A DNA stretch of 64,000 nucleotides from Limnohabitans sp. Rim8 (GTDB lineage: Bacteria > Pseudomonadota > Gammaproteobacteria > Burkholderiales > Burkholderiaceae_C), in NCBI RefSeq assembly GCF_945901735.1, contig NZ_CAMDLM010000011.1, positions 1 through 64,000 on the forward strand, read 5' to 3'. Positions 63,689-64,000 of this stretch are shown here, one piece after another. Made by a program: the position numbers and the translations under genes. The notes below the pieces were generated by a model, which made no database searches, had not been told where the DNA came from, and saw only the letters and a list, made by a program, of their open reading frames with translations. Positions within the stretch are counted from its first letter, which is position 1. Each line of letters begins with the position of its first letter.

Positions 63689-64000
63689 ATGACTGCACTT
63701 GCCATCAAAAACGCTTCGGTGTTTTATCCGGTTCCTGGTAAGCCGCCTGTTCACGCTCTTAAAAACATCAATCTCGAAATTCTTGAGAAAGAGTTTGTGG
63801 TGGCATTGGGGGCATCGGGATGCGGCAAATCAACTCTGCTCAATCTCATTGCCGGATTCATGGCGCCCAGCGAGGGTGAAATTTCTCTCAATGGCCGCGT
63901 CGTCACTGGGCCCGGTGCTGACCGTTCGGTGGTGTTTCAAAAGCATGCGTTATTACCTTGGCTCAACGTGCTGGAAAACGTCGCTTTCGGCTTGAAAATT
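63689..64000 (+). CDS. tauB: Taurine ABC transporter ATP-binding protein TauB (partial, runs off the end)
   Basis: The last 104 codons open an ABC ATPase at ATG 63689, 79 bp after tauA. Walker [10 protein letters not shown] and the Q-loop [12 protein letters not shown] are present; the signature and Walker B lie beyond the window. By position it is the ATPase partner of TauA, with a TauC permease expected next. Confidence 0.9.
   Translation, partial: MTALAIKNASVFYPVPGKPPVHALKNINLEILEKEFVVALGASGCGKSTLLNLIAGFMAPSEGEISLNGRVVTGPGADRSVVFQKHALLPWLNVLENVAFGLKI

Noticed and set aside
1-64000. CRISPR array or prophage in the window
   Set aside because: No regularly spaced direct repeats, integrase, phage structural or Cas genes are visible.

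Overview
The window reads as chromosomal DNA of a GC-rich betaproteobacterium, most likely Burkholderiales and probably Comamonadaceae. The 23S/5S rRNA ends have the betaproteobacterial form, Bug-type solute receptors and CoA-thioester aromatic degradation are present, and the lptA-lptB-rpoN order is the proteobacterial one. No taxonomic search was possible, so the family is an inference.

Layout. (1) 1-400: 3' end of an rRNA operon (23S end, 5S, terminator). (2) 560-8676: a seven-gene operon for aerobic 2-aminobenzoate (anthranilate) degradation through CoA thioesters: fused monooxygenase/reductase, SDR, MarR regulator, crotonase, acyl-CoA dehydrogenase, CoA ligase and a RidA enamine deaminase. 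(3) 8786-9757: a lower-GC patch with a FosA-like gene and an orphan antitoxin-like HTH gene. (4) 9777-17655: a second, less familiar catabolic cluster: MarR regulator and flavin reductase on the minus strand; on the plus strand a NicX-like ring-cleaving dioxygenase, an alpha/beta hydrolase, an acyl-CoA-dehydrogenase-fold protein without the usual catalytic Glu, an acyl-CoA ligase, a Bug receptor and a haloacetate-dehalogenase-like hydrolase. This is the best candidate here for an undescribed pathway. (5) 17861-26569 (minus): housekeeping genes argS, SPOR protein, dsbA, lptA, lptB, rpoN, an RlmL-like methyltransferase, a PIN-domain protein and an UPF0149/SEC-C protein. (6) 26757-43469: mixed metabolism: PsiF-like protein, LysR regulator, HMG-CoA lyase, malate synthase G, MFS exporter, class II amidotransferase, gshB, amn, a beta-keto acid cleavage enzyme, a DUF4143 ATPase, the fused isobutyryl-CoA mutase IcmF and a rhodanese. 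(7) 43480-53117: a peptide-type ABC importer with an MlrC-like M81 peptidase and two amidases. (8) 53248-60684: M23 peptidase plus bactofilin, coaX, PhaD-like regulator and phasin, rfbB, rfbD, argB, slmA. (9) 60829-64000: a visibly lower-GC taurine region: a MocR/TauR-like regulator divergent from tauA, with tauB running off the window end.

The non-coding DNA holds several families of short palindromic, REP/REPIN-like repeats. One lies in frame inside rfbB and appears to be translated as about 19 extra residues. Two regulatory sites stand out: a perfect inverted repeat upstream of icmF that resembles a LiuR/MerR-type operator, and two direct repeats 22 bp apart between tauR and tauA that fit a MocR-type site.
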